A DNA stretch of 21,702 nt from Cylindrodendrum hubeiense (lineage: Eukaryota; Ascomycota; Sordariomycetes; Hypocreales; Nectriaceae): the NCBI GenBank assembly GCA_014621425.1, contig JAANBB010000580.1:1-21702 (forward strand), written 5' to 3'. The position numbers and the translations under genes were made by a program. Below are positions 10,775-19,570 of this stretch, one piece after another (the stretch's first letter is position 1; every line of letters starts with the position of its first letter). The notes under the pieces are model-generated. The model did not search any database, was not told the origin of the DNA, and saw only the letters and a list, made by a program, of their open reading frames with translations.

Positions 10775-11538
10775 AGGCCCGTGGTGCACTGGCGGCGGAA
10801 CCATGGGCGAAACCGGATGAAACAGGCGCGCCTGGGCGCAATCAATGAGAGACAGCCATCATCTCAACTGGATATACGAGTTACCTACGTTTCGGTGCCG
10901 AATATGCCGTATATTGCCTGTACCGCACCTAGCTCTGCGCTTCGCCACTGCAGACGCAAGTGTGGCAGCTAGCCCAGGAACAGCCGACGCAGTGCCACGG
11001 CGGGCTGACGATTAGCGCGCGGATGGTCGCACAGCGCCAAGACGCAGACGCAACAACACCACGCCGCACACGCACAAAGAGGGTCAATTGACGTCAAGAG
11101 GCCTCTTTTTTCTGCTCTCGATTTTTCCTGACCCCTCGCGATGCCCCGGACACGCGTTCCTGCCCCTCGCGGTCCTCCTATGTCTAAGCGGCGTCAATCA
11201 AAGGGGTCCCCAGGGGTCCCACATCTCGAGTTACGCGTCGCCTCCTAGTTCCGATGCACAGATTCCCCACAAATGGCTTCATCCGCAGCACCGGGTTACG
11301 CAGCCCATGGAGCCCACAGTCCGCGTATGCTCCTGTCGTCGCCCTCTGCGACGGCCACACAGTCGCGGCCCAGCCTTTGCCGCGGATGCTCAAAACGGGC
11401 AGGCTATTCCTGCTCAAATGCCTTCTTATTCCCTGCCCTCACCACACCTCACCTTCTCTCAAACACTTGTACATCACTCTGTCTTTTGCGCTCTGCTCTA
11501 TCTTGCCTGCTTGTCCCATTTCACTCACTTAACCAACC
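10775..11538. other. Intergenic region / promoter of the Crh gene
   Basis: About 760 bp separate the HPP stop from the Crh start. The last ~150 bp are CT-rich, as in many fungal leaders. Frames here, including one that runs through the Crh start in another phase (11088-11624), have no family features. A stress-element cluster lies at 11132-11216. Confidence 0.6.
11132..11216. promoter_or_regulatory. Cluster of four STRE-like cores (CCCCT/AGGGG)
   Basis: CCCCT occurs at 11132-11136 and 11163-11167, both within CCCCTCGCG. AGGGG occurs at 11202-11206 and 11212-11216, within a 10-bp tandem repeat AGGGGTCCCC. These match the stress response element bound by Msn2/4-type zinc fingers in yeasts and related C2H2 factors in filamentous fungi. 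They lie about 320-410 bp upstream of a cell-wall gene, a sensible place for stress control. Function is inferred from pattern only. Confidence 0.45.
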
Positions 11539-12783
11539 ATGTTGAAGCAATATACCGTCGCCGTCGTGGCGGCCTTGTTGACTGGGGCCGCTGCGCAGAC
11601 CTACAGCGACTGCAACCCTACTAACGAGAGTGAGTCCACTTGTCCCTGCTCTCTCCCCGGGATACCCCATTGACTCGATATTTGTCTAGCCGACTGCTCC
11701 AACGACGCTGCTCTCTCTTCCACCTACTCCTACGACTTCACCGACGGTGAGGATAGCGAGAATTGGTCCTCTACCGCCTCCACCGATGTCGAGTACACCA
11801 CCAAGGGTGCCGAGTTCATCATCACCGAGCAGGGAGATGCCCCGACCCTCCAGTCGGAATGGTACATCTTCTTCGGCCGTGTTGAGGTCCACATGAAGGC
11901 CTCCTCCGGAACCGGTATCGTCTCGTCTGTTGTCCTCCTCTCTGATGATCTCGATGAGCTGTAAGTTCTCCATTCTCGAACCCCCTTTTCCCCCACCCCA
12001 CTAACACGGCAAAGTGATTGGGAGTTCCTCGGTGGTGACGCCGACGAGGTCCAGACCATCTACTTCGGCCAGGGAAACAGCACATCGACCGACCGCGAGG
12101 TTGACGTCGCCGTGGACGATGCCCAGAGCACCAGCCACAACTACACTCTTTACTGGACCGAGACGTCGTGTGTCTGGTACCTCGACGGCACCGCTGTGCG
12201 CACCCTGAACTACGCCGATGCCGACAACGGCAACCAGTACCCCCAGACTCCCATGCGCGTCAAGCTCGGCAGCTGGGCTGGTGGCGACAGCGATAACTCC
12301 GAGGGCACCATCACCTGGGCTGGCGGCGAGACCGACTACGACGACGGCCCTTTCACCATGACGGTTGAGAGCATCGAGGTCACCAACTTCAACCCCGGCG
12401 CCAGCTACACCTACAGCGACCAGACTGGCGACATGGACAGCATCGTGGTCAACGACAGCGACGACGACTCTTCCTCGACCAGCACCGGAAGCTCCACCAA
12501 GGCTTCCACCAAGACCTCTACCAAGACCTCCGCCTCCGGTACCGCCTCCGCCACGTACATCTCCACGGCCGTCTCCTCCGCCGCCTCTGCCGTCGTTTCC
12601 TCGGCTGGAGCCACAGAGACCCCTGGAGCCACCGACTCGGCCAGCAATAGCTCCGGAACCACTCCCACCTCTTCCAGCATCGCCGTTGTCACTTCCACCA
12701 CCACCGGTATCGGAGCCATGATGGCGCCCAGCACCTGGATGATCATCGGAGCCGTCACCGTCGCCATCCTCGGCCACCTTTAA
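11539..12783 (+). CDS. GPI-anchored Crh-type GH16 cell-wall transglycosylase
   Basis: A secreted wall-remodelling enzyme that, in the characterised family, cuts chitin and links it to beta-glucan. Exons are 11539-11629, 11690-11960 and 12015-12783; the introns are 60 and 54 bp, with GTGAGT/TAG and GTAAGT/AAG ends. The protein is 376 residues. A signal peptide (MLKQYTVAVVAALLTGAAA) is followed by a short Cys-containing segment (DCNPTNETDCSND) and the GH16 domain. The catalytic signature DELDWEF spans the second intron: E120 is the expected nucleophile, D122 the helper and E124 the acid/base. WEFLGGDADEVQTIYFGQGN and the later WYLDGTAVRTL and MRVKLGSWAGGD are typical of Crh1/Crh2/Utr2 proteins. 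A Ser/Thr-rich stalk (about 270-345) and a hydrophobic tail (MMAPSTWMIIGAVTVAILGHL) indicate a GPI anchor. No chitin-binding CBM18 is seen. Which Crh paralogue it is cannot be told. Confidence 0.95.
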
Positions 12784-12831
12784 ATCGGCCATCTTTAAAC
12801 CGGCCACCTTCGAATTGGCCACCTTTAAATC
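12772..12831 (+). repeat. 15-bp tandem repeat spanning the Crh stop codon (four copies)
   Basis: Four adjacent 15-bp units begin at 12772, 12787, 12802 and 12817, with consensus GGCCACCTTTAAATC. The first holds the final codons Gly-His-Leu and the TAA stop. Since 15 is a multiple of three, every later unit re-creates Gly-His-Leu in frame. Units 2 and 4 keep the TAA; unit 3 reads CGA instead. Unit 4 is identical to unit 1. Confidence 0.9.
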
Positions 12832-13025
12832 ACCTAAAACATCATAAAAAAAGGGGGAGTTTTTGCGCAGCGGATTGAAATGACCTTAGATAGATACCCG
12901 ATTCTATAGATACATATATGGAATGAGACATAGTCAAGCTACCTCTCCAGGGATAATTGAGGTCGGACGCGTAATCTCCCAACTTTAGTGTGCCATGATC
13001 CTCCAGAACAATTGCGATCTATTGC

Positions 13026-13051
13026 AACCCAAACAAACCCAAACAAACCCA
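13026..13051. repeat. Short tandem CCCAAACAAA repeat
   Basis: About two and a half copies of a 10-bp unit CCCAAACAAA lie in the AT-rich gene-free stretch downstream of the Crh gene. It looks like a simple microsatellite. Confidence 0.6.
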
Positions 13052-14280
13052 AAGTCGAGACCGCGTCTTCCAACAGTCGAGTTTCCAATCCATTCAGTCC
13101 TTTAGTCCCCTCTTTAGAATTTTTCGTTATTGATCCCCAGAGCACCAAATCATCGCCTTGTCGATATTGTTGCCAGGCCATGGAGCTTGTGGGGGTGGGT
13201 GACGTACGTTCATCGGAAGCGCGGCCCACAGCATCCACTTTGTGCCAGTGACAACGATCCCTGCTGGCGATTGCAGGGACAGATGCCTTCAGATTGGACG
13301 TCGCCATTTCAAACAATGTTTCAGACTCGTTACGTCTCCTTTTTGCTTGTTGTACTTCATTGGCTTTGTGAATCCGTCGGCTATGTGCAGAGATCACACT
13401 AGCCCAGGTCTGTATTGCCAACTCAGCTCTCTTCGCTCTGGCCTACACGTTGAGGTTTTATCGACCCACATGGAAATTCATTCGGTGGCCTTCTGTGGGA
13501 AGTGGCGGGTTGAGAGATTTGACATTGTTGAAGCGCTTACAAACCGAGGTTTGAACGTTCACAACGTAATTGGCCCTTTGTTGCGATGAAGACATCTGCT
13601 ATTGGTGAAACCTCCCAAAAAAGACAAAGGATATTCGTCGTTGGGCATGCCTGTGTTGCCCAAAGGAACCGAAATTTAGCATTAGCAGTTGAAGAAGTTG
13701 AAATGACATTTCTTTACTCATTCGAAGAGCCATTGTCCCGCATCCGCGAATACTATTTGCTGCTTGCGAATACTTCCCATGAGACTAATCATATGCGTCT
13801 CCGTGCCGCAGGAAGGGCCCTGCCGTCTTTTTCATCTGCCTAAACGGAACGAAACTGGACATGAAATCATCTTCAATTGGTGACAAGTAATCCTTTGTAG
13901 TTGTCCATTTGTTACTGCATAGCTCAATGTGTGACAACTGACCAACCCCTGACATTTCGCTCAAAGGAACCCAACTCGGCTAAAGAATAGTAAAAAGAAA
14001 AAGAAGACCAGATGTTTGCCTTTTAGGATTCAACACAGCCGCCATATTCCAATGCAGCCATCTGTGGGACCGAAATACCCACTCTGATGCTGCATTACTG
14101 CACTATTAACCAAATGTCTAACATACTGATCCTCTTTCAAAGACACAATCATCAGGTGCATACTGGAGCTGCAGGTGGTGAATATAGCAGATGGGAATGC
14201 AAAGGTCTGGTTGGAGGTGTTTGTTTGTGGGGCAATAGTGTGAATGTATTCATTCACAGTAACCGACGTCAAGTGCAAAA

Positions 14281-14288
14281 TATATAAG
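14281..14288 (+). promoter_or_regulatory. TATA box of the FHA-pseudokinase gene
   Basis: TATATAAG lies 120 bp upstream of the ATG at 14408, followed by a CT/CA-rich leader typical of fungal 5' UTRs. The spacing suits a TATA-driven promoter. Confidence 0.6.
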
Positions 14289-14407
14289 CCCTTCTATCGA
14301 TCCAGCACTCTCAATCTCAAACTTCTTCCATATCAACCCCATAATCTCTTACTATTCCCAGAGACCTTCCATCCCCATACTTACCTCTGCCGTTGGCGCT
14401 CATCACA

Positions 14408-15829
14408 ATGCTGCCGCGCCTGGCCCTGACCCCACCCAAAGGTGACTTCGTCCTGTACGCGGAAAGTGAGGCCAGCAAGAAAGCCCTTCTTGACCAAAAA
14501 AGCAAAAGCGACACCTCGGATCGCGGGAATCCCTCGTTCCCGAAGCTACGCGATGACTGTACATCAATCCAAGTCTTTGTCCCCAAACAGATGGTCGATT
14601 TGACCCTCATCACTCTCGGCCGCCAGGGCAAGTTGCGGATCGACCACAGCGAAGTCGCGGATATCCAGTGCTCTCTTGAAATTCACAGACTGACGGGCGA
14701 GATCTTGCTATACGACCGTTCTGAAAATGCCTCGACCAAGCTCTTTGGACCAACAGCCACGCGCTTTCAGGGGCCACTACGCCGTGTCGTTGTCAACAAC
14801 ATGACCAACCTTCATTTTGGGTTTGGTGGCTCCAACGGTGACTTGTTCAAGTGGTTAATCCTTTGGACGAATACCCCTCCGTTTCCGCTTCGGAACGGGG
14901 TCCCCCGTGGTCCAACTGGTGTTCTGCCTCGAACTATTTGGGAGCTTCCAGAAGGCTTTGTTCCGAGTCTAACACTCCATGAAATGAGCAGTCACCAAGC
15001 CATGAGTGTCATAGAGAGACGACACATCGGGTTTGGGCCGGCGAGTCGAGTCTTTGAGGCCCTGGACTTGGGCTCCGGTGGATATGTTGCAGTCAAGGAG
15101 CTCTCTCTTTCAGCAAGACCCGATGCTTTTCGATCCGACTTCGCACAACTCGTCAGACTTTTCGGTCAGCGATCTCACGTAAGTCATACTACACAGCTCT
15201 GTAAATAACCAAATCGCAAGCTAACACGCCAAAAGCGCCACATCGTCGAGTTTATTGGGGCTCAGATAGACAATACCAAGCTCCAAATTATAACAACCCT
15301 CAAGGCTGGGAACATCAACGATCTCTGTGGATATTTTCGCGAGGACTACGACCGAGTCATTCCTCTCCTAAGACAAATCCTGCAGGCCCTCGAATACCTT
15401 GCCAGCTTAGGCTTCGGCCACGGCGAAGTCTGCCCAGAAAACATCCTGTATACGAAGCTCCCAGAAGGTTCATACCAGTACCAGCTCAGCGGATTCAACT
15501 CCATCCTCACGAGAAGCTCAGCGGCTGCCAGGTCGTGGCACAGAGCCCCCGAGGTGTTGAATAACCCTAGAAGAAGGAACCGTACACACAAGTCTGACAT
15601 ATGGTCCCTGTTCGCGACTATTGTCTTCGCTCTCGACTTTAAATCCATTTTAGGGGTATTTGAGCTGCCCACCTTCATTGGAGTCCCCCAGGCCATTCAA
15701 GAACGGGCTGCACAGTTATCTAATCACATTAGGGCCACGGCCCTCCGGGGAATCTCCTTCCAGGATATGGCTGAGCTTTCACCCGACGATCGCCCAACGG
15801 CGGCCGAGTTGCTACGTCGGCTCTCCTGA
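14408..15829 (+). CDS. FHA-like domain plus degenerate protein kinase (pseudokinase)
   Basis: A 454-residue protein. Exons are 14408-15178 and 15236-15829; the 57-bp phase-0 intron has donor GTAAGT, a CTAAC branch site and acceptor AAG, and joining gives QRSHRHIVEFIGAQ. Residues about 67-115 look like an FHA (phosphothreonine-binding) domain: LGRQGKLRIDHSEVADIQCSLEIH, then LLYDRSENAST. A protein kinase fold follows from about 200: a loop IGFGPASRVFEA (glycines partly lost), VAVK with Lys230, HIVEFIG, the catalytic-loop position GHGEVCPENIL, LSGFNSI, APE at 361-363 and SDIWSLFATIVFAL. In the catalytic loop HRDLKPEN has become HGEVCPEN, so the catalytic Asp is Glu321 and the Lys is Cys323; DFG has become GFN (343-345). 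Kinase activity is thus unlikely, and a phospho-dependent scaffold or regulator is inferred. The ATG at 14408 is the first true ATG of the frame. The TGA at 15827 may not be the ancestral end. Confidence 0.85.
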
Positions 15830-16033
15830 GACGAGCGCTTCACGCTACCACCTTATCCGAGCCCATCTTCTCAAAGATACGAGATGAGTAATGCCCAGAG
15901 GTTTGCAGAGGCATTAGATTACCAGAAAGAATGGGTTGATGATATGCTTGGGGCTTTTCGATGGTTATGGCTTCCCTGGGTGCCTGAATGGGACATTGTG
16001 TATTTGTGGATTAGCTTGGCGTTTAAGACGTAA
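15830..16033 (+). other. In-frame coding-like extension after the pseudokinase TGA
   Basis: Directly after the TGA at 15827-15829 the same phase stays open for 67 codons (15830-16030) to a TAA at 16031-16033. The translation begins DERFTLPPYPSPSSQRYE and includes a Trp-rich hydrophobic stretch, FRWLWLPWVPEWDIVYLWISLAF, that looks like real protein. The TAA sits inside a perfect donor-like GTAAGT (16030-16035), so an intron could once have removed it. No intron that skips the TGA was found. This may be a nonsense mutation (for example from TGG), a sequencing error, stop read-through, or a chance open frame in the 3' UTR. Confidence 0.45.
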
Positions 16034-16354
16034 GTAGTGAAGGAAATCCAGGGACATCGACCGAGGATAGATTTATGTTAAGACAGTCACAGGCACATGG
16101 GCAGAAGGTTTATTCGAGATATTTTATTTTATTGCTCTCTTACTCACAATATGGTGACTAGTTGGGCAGCTGCTATCCTAAATAGAGACGACTGTTGCAA
16201 TCACTTCAAATCATTCTTATGATCTTAATCCATTCAAAGTAAATAAAATAGCACTAGGTTCTCATTCATTTGGTATCTCGTTTTCATCCGTCTTATTACA
16301 AGTCCCCTTTCCGGAGCCATCAATCATCAAAAAGCTCAAACCCAGTCTCATCCT
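16034..16354. other. Intergenic region between convergent genes
   Basis: About 320 bp, AT-rich, between the pseudokinase (+) and the VIT-VWA gene (-). It contains several AATAAA-like and TTTATT-like strings on both strands (for example around 16120 and 16240) that may serve as poly(A) signals. No separate gene was recognised, although a frame at 16087-16222 could be a further exon of the extended pseudokinase. Confidence 0.5.
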
Positions 16355-19300
16355 TTAAAACAAACTCTCAACGACCTTCTCCAAGTCCTCCACACTCTCA
16401 CCCAGATGCTCCTCCAGCCAGCTCTCGGCCTTGTCAACCAGCATCTCCCAGGCATCCTTATCCGCCTTGAGGTTCTTCTTGAAGAACACCACGGCGCACA
16501 AGGTAGCTAGGATGGTGTCTCGGTCGGCATGGCTGGCGGCGGCATCCGGGAGGCTCAGCTTTGAGGCAGCTGCGGAAGTGACGCCGATGACTTTCTCGAG
16601 CTCTCCGCTCCAGGTCCAGGTTCCGACAAAGGTCTGGAGAGAGGTGAGGGCCTGGAGAGGGTTGGAAGTATCGACGGTCGGGGCCGGGGCAGGGGCAGAT
16701 GACTTGCTAGAAGAGAACAAGCTTGTCTTTCTCGAGACGCTGCTGCTACGAGCGTCGACACTGCTCTTCCTCGCCTCAATAGCGGGAGCTGCGTCGCAGT
16801 TGTCCGTACGCGCGTTGAGGCTTGCAAGTAGTGCGGAAGAGCTTCCATATGCTGGTTGAGCTCCAAATCTCTGGGCCGGAGCACCAAATGCTGCTCCCGG
16901 AGCTCCAAATGCTGCTGCGGGAGCTCCAAATGCTGCTGCGGGCGCAGAGGGCGCGGGGGGTGGAGGAGGTGCCTGCTGAAGACCTCCAAACAGACCACCA
17001 CCAGCAGAAGGTGCCTGCTGGGCATTTCCAAACAGCCCGCCGCCAGCACTTACGCTGGAAAAGCCCGTAGCCTGGGGCATAAGAGGGGCTGCGCCGGGGG
17101 GAGCAGAGCTACGTCCGAACAATCCCTCGGACTGTGTCATCGGAGGGGCTCCACCCCGAGCGCGGCTGCTACCGAAAAAGCCGCTCTTCGGGGCGGCGAC
17201 GCGGCGACATTGGGGAGGGGGGCCGCCGCCAAAGCTGGCCATGGGCGCTGCCGGCGCCGGTGGCTTGCTTGCAAACATCGATGTGCCGAAGAGGCCACCG
17301 CCACCGCCAAAGATGCCCCGGGACTTCTTCGCCTTGGTGTAGAATGCGGCTGACTGGGAACTCAAGGCCCCGGACTTGTCCACAAGGCTGTCCAACCTTT
17401 CTCCGCGCTCAGTCACACGAGTAATCATATCATGCACACTCTGATTCCCGCTCTCCTTCCTGCTCGCCTTCTCGGATCCGCCTTCAGATGTGTTGGGGGT
17501 CTCTTCGGCAGCCACGAAAGAACACCACTTGCCGCCAACCTGGTACTCAACACCAAGTCGGACAGCCTCTCGCTCGACCATGTCCGAGAAGTGGCCCTCG
17601 TGCTTCGCCTTGAGGAGCTTTCCGGCGTCGTCCTTGGCGAGGGTGAGCCAGCCACGGCCCTCCTCGAGCTCCTTGACCTCCTTGCGGGCGGCAAGCTGGT
17701 GAATCGTGGTGGACTTGTCGGCCAGGTTGACGATGGGGATCTCAAGTTCCAGAGGTCCGCGGTTGGACGTGCCCCTGAGGATCACCGACTTGGGCTTCTG
17801 GGCTGGCGTAGAATCCGAGAGCAGAACGTAGACGGTGGTTCGGTTGAAGGGGAACAAGGGTGGAATGGCCGAGGGAGTCTGGAGATAGCGAGGAACCGCG
17901 ATGGTTGGGAGGTGGTCGTACTTGGTGTCGAGGGCATCGGGAGCATCAGACATCTCGGTATCGTCGTCGTCATCGGCATTGCTGTCAAAGAGGGAAATCT
18001 TCTCCTTGGGCTTCTCCTCCTTGACCTCATTTTCCTCCTTCTCAACGAGAGTGCGAATGCTGAGGGCGTCCATGACCTTCTCGACCACCTCGAAATCATC
18101 ATCCTCGTCGACAGTCTTTTCCTCAACATCCTTGGTCTCACCCTTCTCGTATTTGATCTCGAGGCTGTAGTCAGTGATATGGGGGAATAGTGCACCCTTC
18201 AGCATGCGGACAACCTTCTTGTCCATCTTTTCATTGTCAGCCACGGTCTGCGAGAATCCATTGCCAGCGCGGGCAACTCCGTCGATCAAAGCGGTACTCG
18301 CGCCAGATCCCACACCAAGAGAGAAGACGCGTACAGCACCCTTGCTCTCGGCGACCTTCTCATTGACAAGCTCGAAGAGGCGTTCCTGGTCCCAGATAGC
18401 GCCGTCAGTCAGGAGGAAGACCTCGAGGTTCAAGTCTTTATAGCGCCGGTCAAAGGTGGCCTTGAAGGGATCCACCATCTCAGTACCGCCATAATTGGCG
18501 CTGAAAGTCTGAATGTGGCGGACAGCCTGGTCGAGAGACTCCTGGCTGTAAGTCTTGGACTTGGACCAGAGGAAGTCAAACTTGGAGCCGAAGCTGCAAA
18601 TGTTGAACTTGACCCCGACCGGCAGGGACTTGAGGAAGATGTTGAGGGCGGCGACCAGATCCGGGATGATTCCCGCCATGCTACCACTGCGATCGCACAG
18701 GAAGACAATTTCGGGCTTCTCGGCGGGCAGCTTGAATTTGGGCACGAGTGTGGCCATGAGGGCGCGCTGGTTGGGGATGGTAGGGTGAGTCTCGACAAAG
18801 GCAGACGGCTCGCCCATCTTGGTGGCCACAACTTGAATGACAAAGTCCTTGTCCAGGTTGGCAGCTCCCTGGGATAGCGTAGCGGATGCCTTGCGTAGTG
18901 AAGGCTCGGCAGATGCCGCTGTGGAAGTGGTGCCGATGCTCACGGAGATGGGGTGAGAAGGCGACTGGATGGACTTGATGGCAGAACCATCGGGCATCTC
19001 AGTATCGACGGTGATGGAAATGCCTTCCTCGTTGTACCAGCTATGGCTCGAGGACAAGCTATCGGCGGATCCATAGCGAGGGACGATGTTAGTGGGGATG
19101 GTGAAGCGGACACCGTCAACCTCGGCATCGTGCTTGAGCTCACCAAGGTAGGTGATGTCGACGATGATCTTCTCTCCTGCGGGGACGTTTCCAATTGTTG
19201 TGGTGAAAACATCGGCCGACTCAAGAGACTGCTCGAACAGGCCGGCCGTCTCGCCACGAGCTGTGGCCTCCTCATAGACCTGCTTGGCCTTTTGGCGCTC

Positions 19301-19570
19301 CTTGACCACACCCTTGATGACGCGGTCACCAACTGTGCAGGTAAAGCCGACTACTGAGACTCCATCGTAAAGAGGGAAGACGTATTTGATCTCATCCAGT
19401 GACTTGTCCTTGTGGGGGTTGACAAAGGTCTGTGTGAGGGTTGTCCGAGAGGTGGTGTCGAGGATAGTTGTGTGGGCGTCGATTTTGACTTGGGGGAGGT
19501 ACTTGCGAACATGTTCAACGAAGATGTAGCATCCACAAACGGGAACATATACGGTTCGTGCACCGAACAT
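16355..19570 (-). CDS. VIT and VWA domain protein with FG-rich linker
   Basis: An intronless 1071-residue protein. An N-terminal VIT domain (about 17-150) has DTTSRTTLTQTFVNPH, YVFPLYDG, VVKERQKAKQVYEEA and GNVPAGEKIIVDITYLGEL. A VWA domain (about 285-460) keeps a complete metal-ion-dependent adhesion site: DRSGS at 293-297, Thr363 in GGTEM and Asp389 in LLTDG. An acidic linker (about 485-560) follows, then a further beta-rich region, a Gly/Ala/Pro-rich stretch with GGGLFG and AAFGAP repeats (about 745-930), and a C-terminal helical domain whose pattern (FVGTWTWSGELEKVIG, later KDAWEMLVDKAESWLEEHL) resembles the end of VWA5A and vault PARP. The architecture matches inter-alpha-trypsin-inhibitor heavy chain/VWA5A-like proteins. 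With no signal peptide it is probably intracellular; a role in protein assembly is inferred. Confidence 0.92.
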   Translation of the reverse strand: MFGARTVYVPVCGCYIFVEHVRKYLPQVKIDAHTTILDTTSRTTLTQTFVNPHKDKSLDEIKYVFPLYDGVSVVGFTCTVGDRVIKGVVKERQKAKQVYEEATARGETAGLFEQSLESADVFTTTIGNVPAGEKIIVDITYLGELKHDAEVDGVRFTIPTNIVPRYGSADSLSSSHSWYNEEGISITVDTEMPDGSAIKSIQSPSHPISVSIGTTSTAASAEPSLRKASATLSQGAANLDKDFVIQVVATKMGEPSAFVETHPTIPNQRALMATLVPKFKLPAEKPEIVFLCDRSGSMAGIIPDLVAALNIFLKSLPVGVKFNICSFGSKFDFLWSKSKTYSQESLDQAVRHIQTFSANYGGTEMVDPFKATFDRRYKDLNLEVFLLTDGAIWDQERLFELVNEKVAESKGAVRVFSLGVGSGASTALIDGVARAGNGFSQTVADNEKMDKKVVRMLKGALFPHITDYSLEIKYEKGETKDVEEKTVDEDDDFEVVEKVMDALSIRTLVEKEENEVKEEKPKEKISLFDSNADDDDDTEMSDAPDALDTKYDHLPTIAVPRYLQTPSAIPPLFPFNRTTVYVLLSDSTPAQKPKSVILRGTSNRGPLELEIPIVNLADKSTTIHQLAARKEVKELEEGRGWLTLAKDDAGKLLKAKHEGHFSDMVEREAVRLGVEYQVGGKWCSFVAAEETPNTSEGGSEKASRKESGNQSVHDMITRVTERGERLDSLVDKSGALSSQSAAFYTKAKKSRGIFGGGGGLFGTSMFASKPPAPAAPMASFGGGPPPQCRRVAAPKSGFFGSSRARGGAPPMTQSEGLFGRSSAPPGAAPLMPQATGFSSVSAGGGLFGNAQQAPSAGGGLFGGLQQAPPPPPAPSAPAAAFGAPAAAFGAPGAAFGAPAQRFGAQPAYGSSSALLASLNARTDNCDAAPAIEARKSSVDARSSSVSRKTSLFSSSKSSAPAPAPTVDTSNPLQALTSLQTFVGTWTWSGELEKVIGVTSAAASKLSLPDAAASHADRDTILATLCAVVFFKKNLKADKDAWEMLVDKAESWLEEHLGESVEDLEKVVESLF
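16859..16942 (-). repeat. 21-bp coding tandem repeat (four copies)
   Basis: Four 21-bp units begin at 16859, 16880, 16901 and 16922. The last two are identical, and the first is the most diverged. On the minus strand each encodes a seven-residue Ala-rich unit containing FGAP, giving the FGAP ladder of the VIT-VWA protein linker. The length is a multiple of three, so copy-number changes keep the frame. Confidence 0.9.

Larger units (their letters stand above)
12832..14407. other. Gene-free region between Crh and the pseudokinase
   Basis: About 1.6 kb, visibly more AT-rich than the coding regions. Short frames on both strands (for example 12939-13421 minus, 13242-13589 plus and 13586-13843 plus) lack recognisable domains and credible splice chains, so none is called. 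There is a short tandem CCCAAACAAA repeat near 13026-13051. The right end carries the pseudokinase promoter. A decayed repeat element is possible but no terminal repeats were seen. Confidence 0.5.

Noticed and set aside
11088..11624. 178-residue plus-strand frame overlapping the Crh start
   Set aside because: It crosses the promoter and first Crh exon in another phase; the Crh frame has a signal peptide and splices into a GH16 domain.
12001..12822. 273-residue Gly/Val-rich minus-strand frame antisense to the Crh gene
   Set aside because: It is the mirror of the Ser/Thr-rich coding repeat; the real gene is on the plus strand with a catalytic motif and spliced frame.
12939..13421. 160-residue minus-strand frame downstream of Crh
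   Set aside because: No recognisable domain, no true ATG with a good context, and it overlaps equally unconvincing plus-strand frames.
13242..13843. Two chained plus-strand frames that might form a small gene
   Set aside because: They meet at 13586-13589 in different phases without a credible intron and show no conserved features.
17432..18190. 252-residue open frame on the + strand inside the VIT-VWA gene
   Set aside because: It is antisense to a strongly supported coding region; open antisense frames are expected from the codon bias of a GC-rich gene, and the translation has no known domain.
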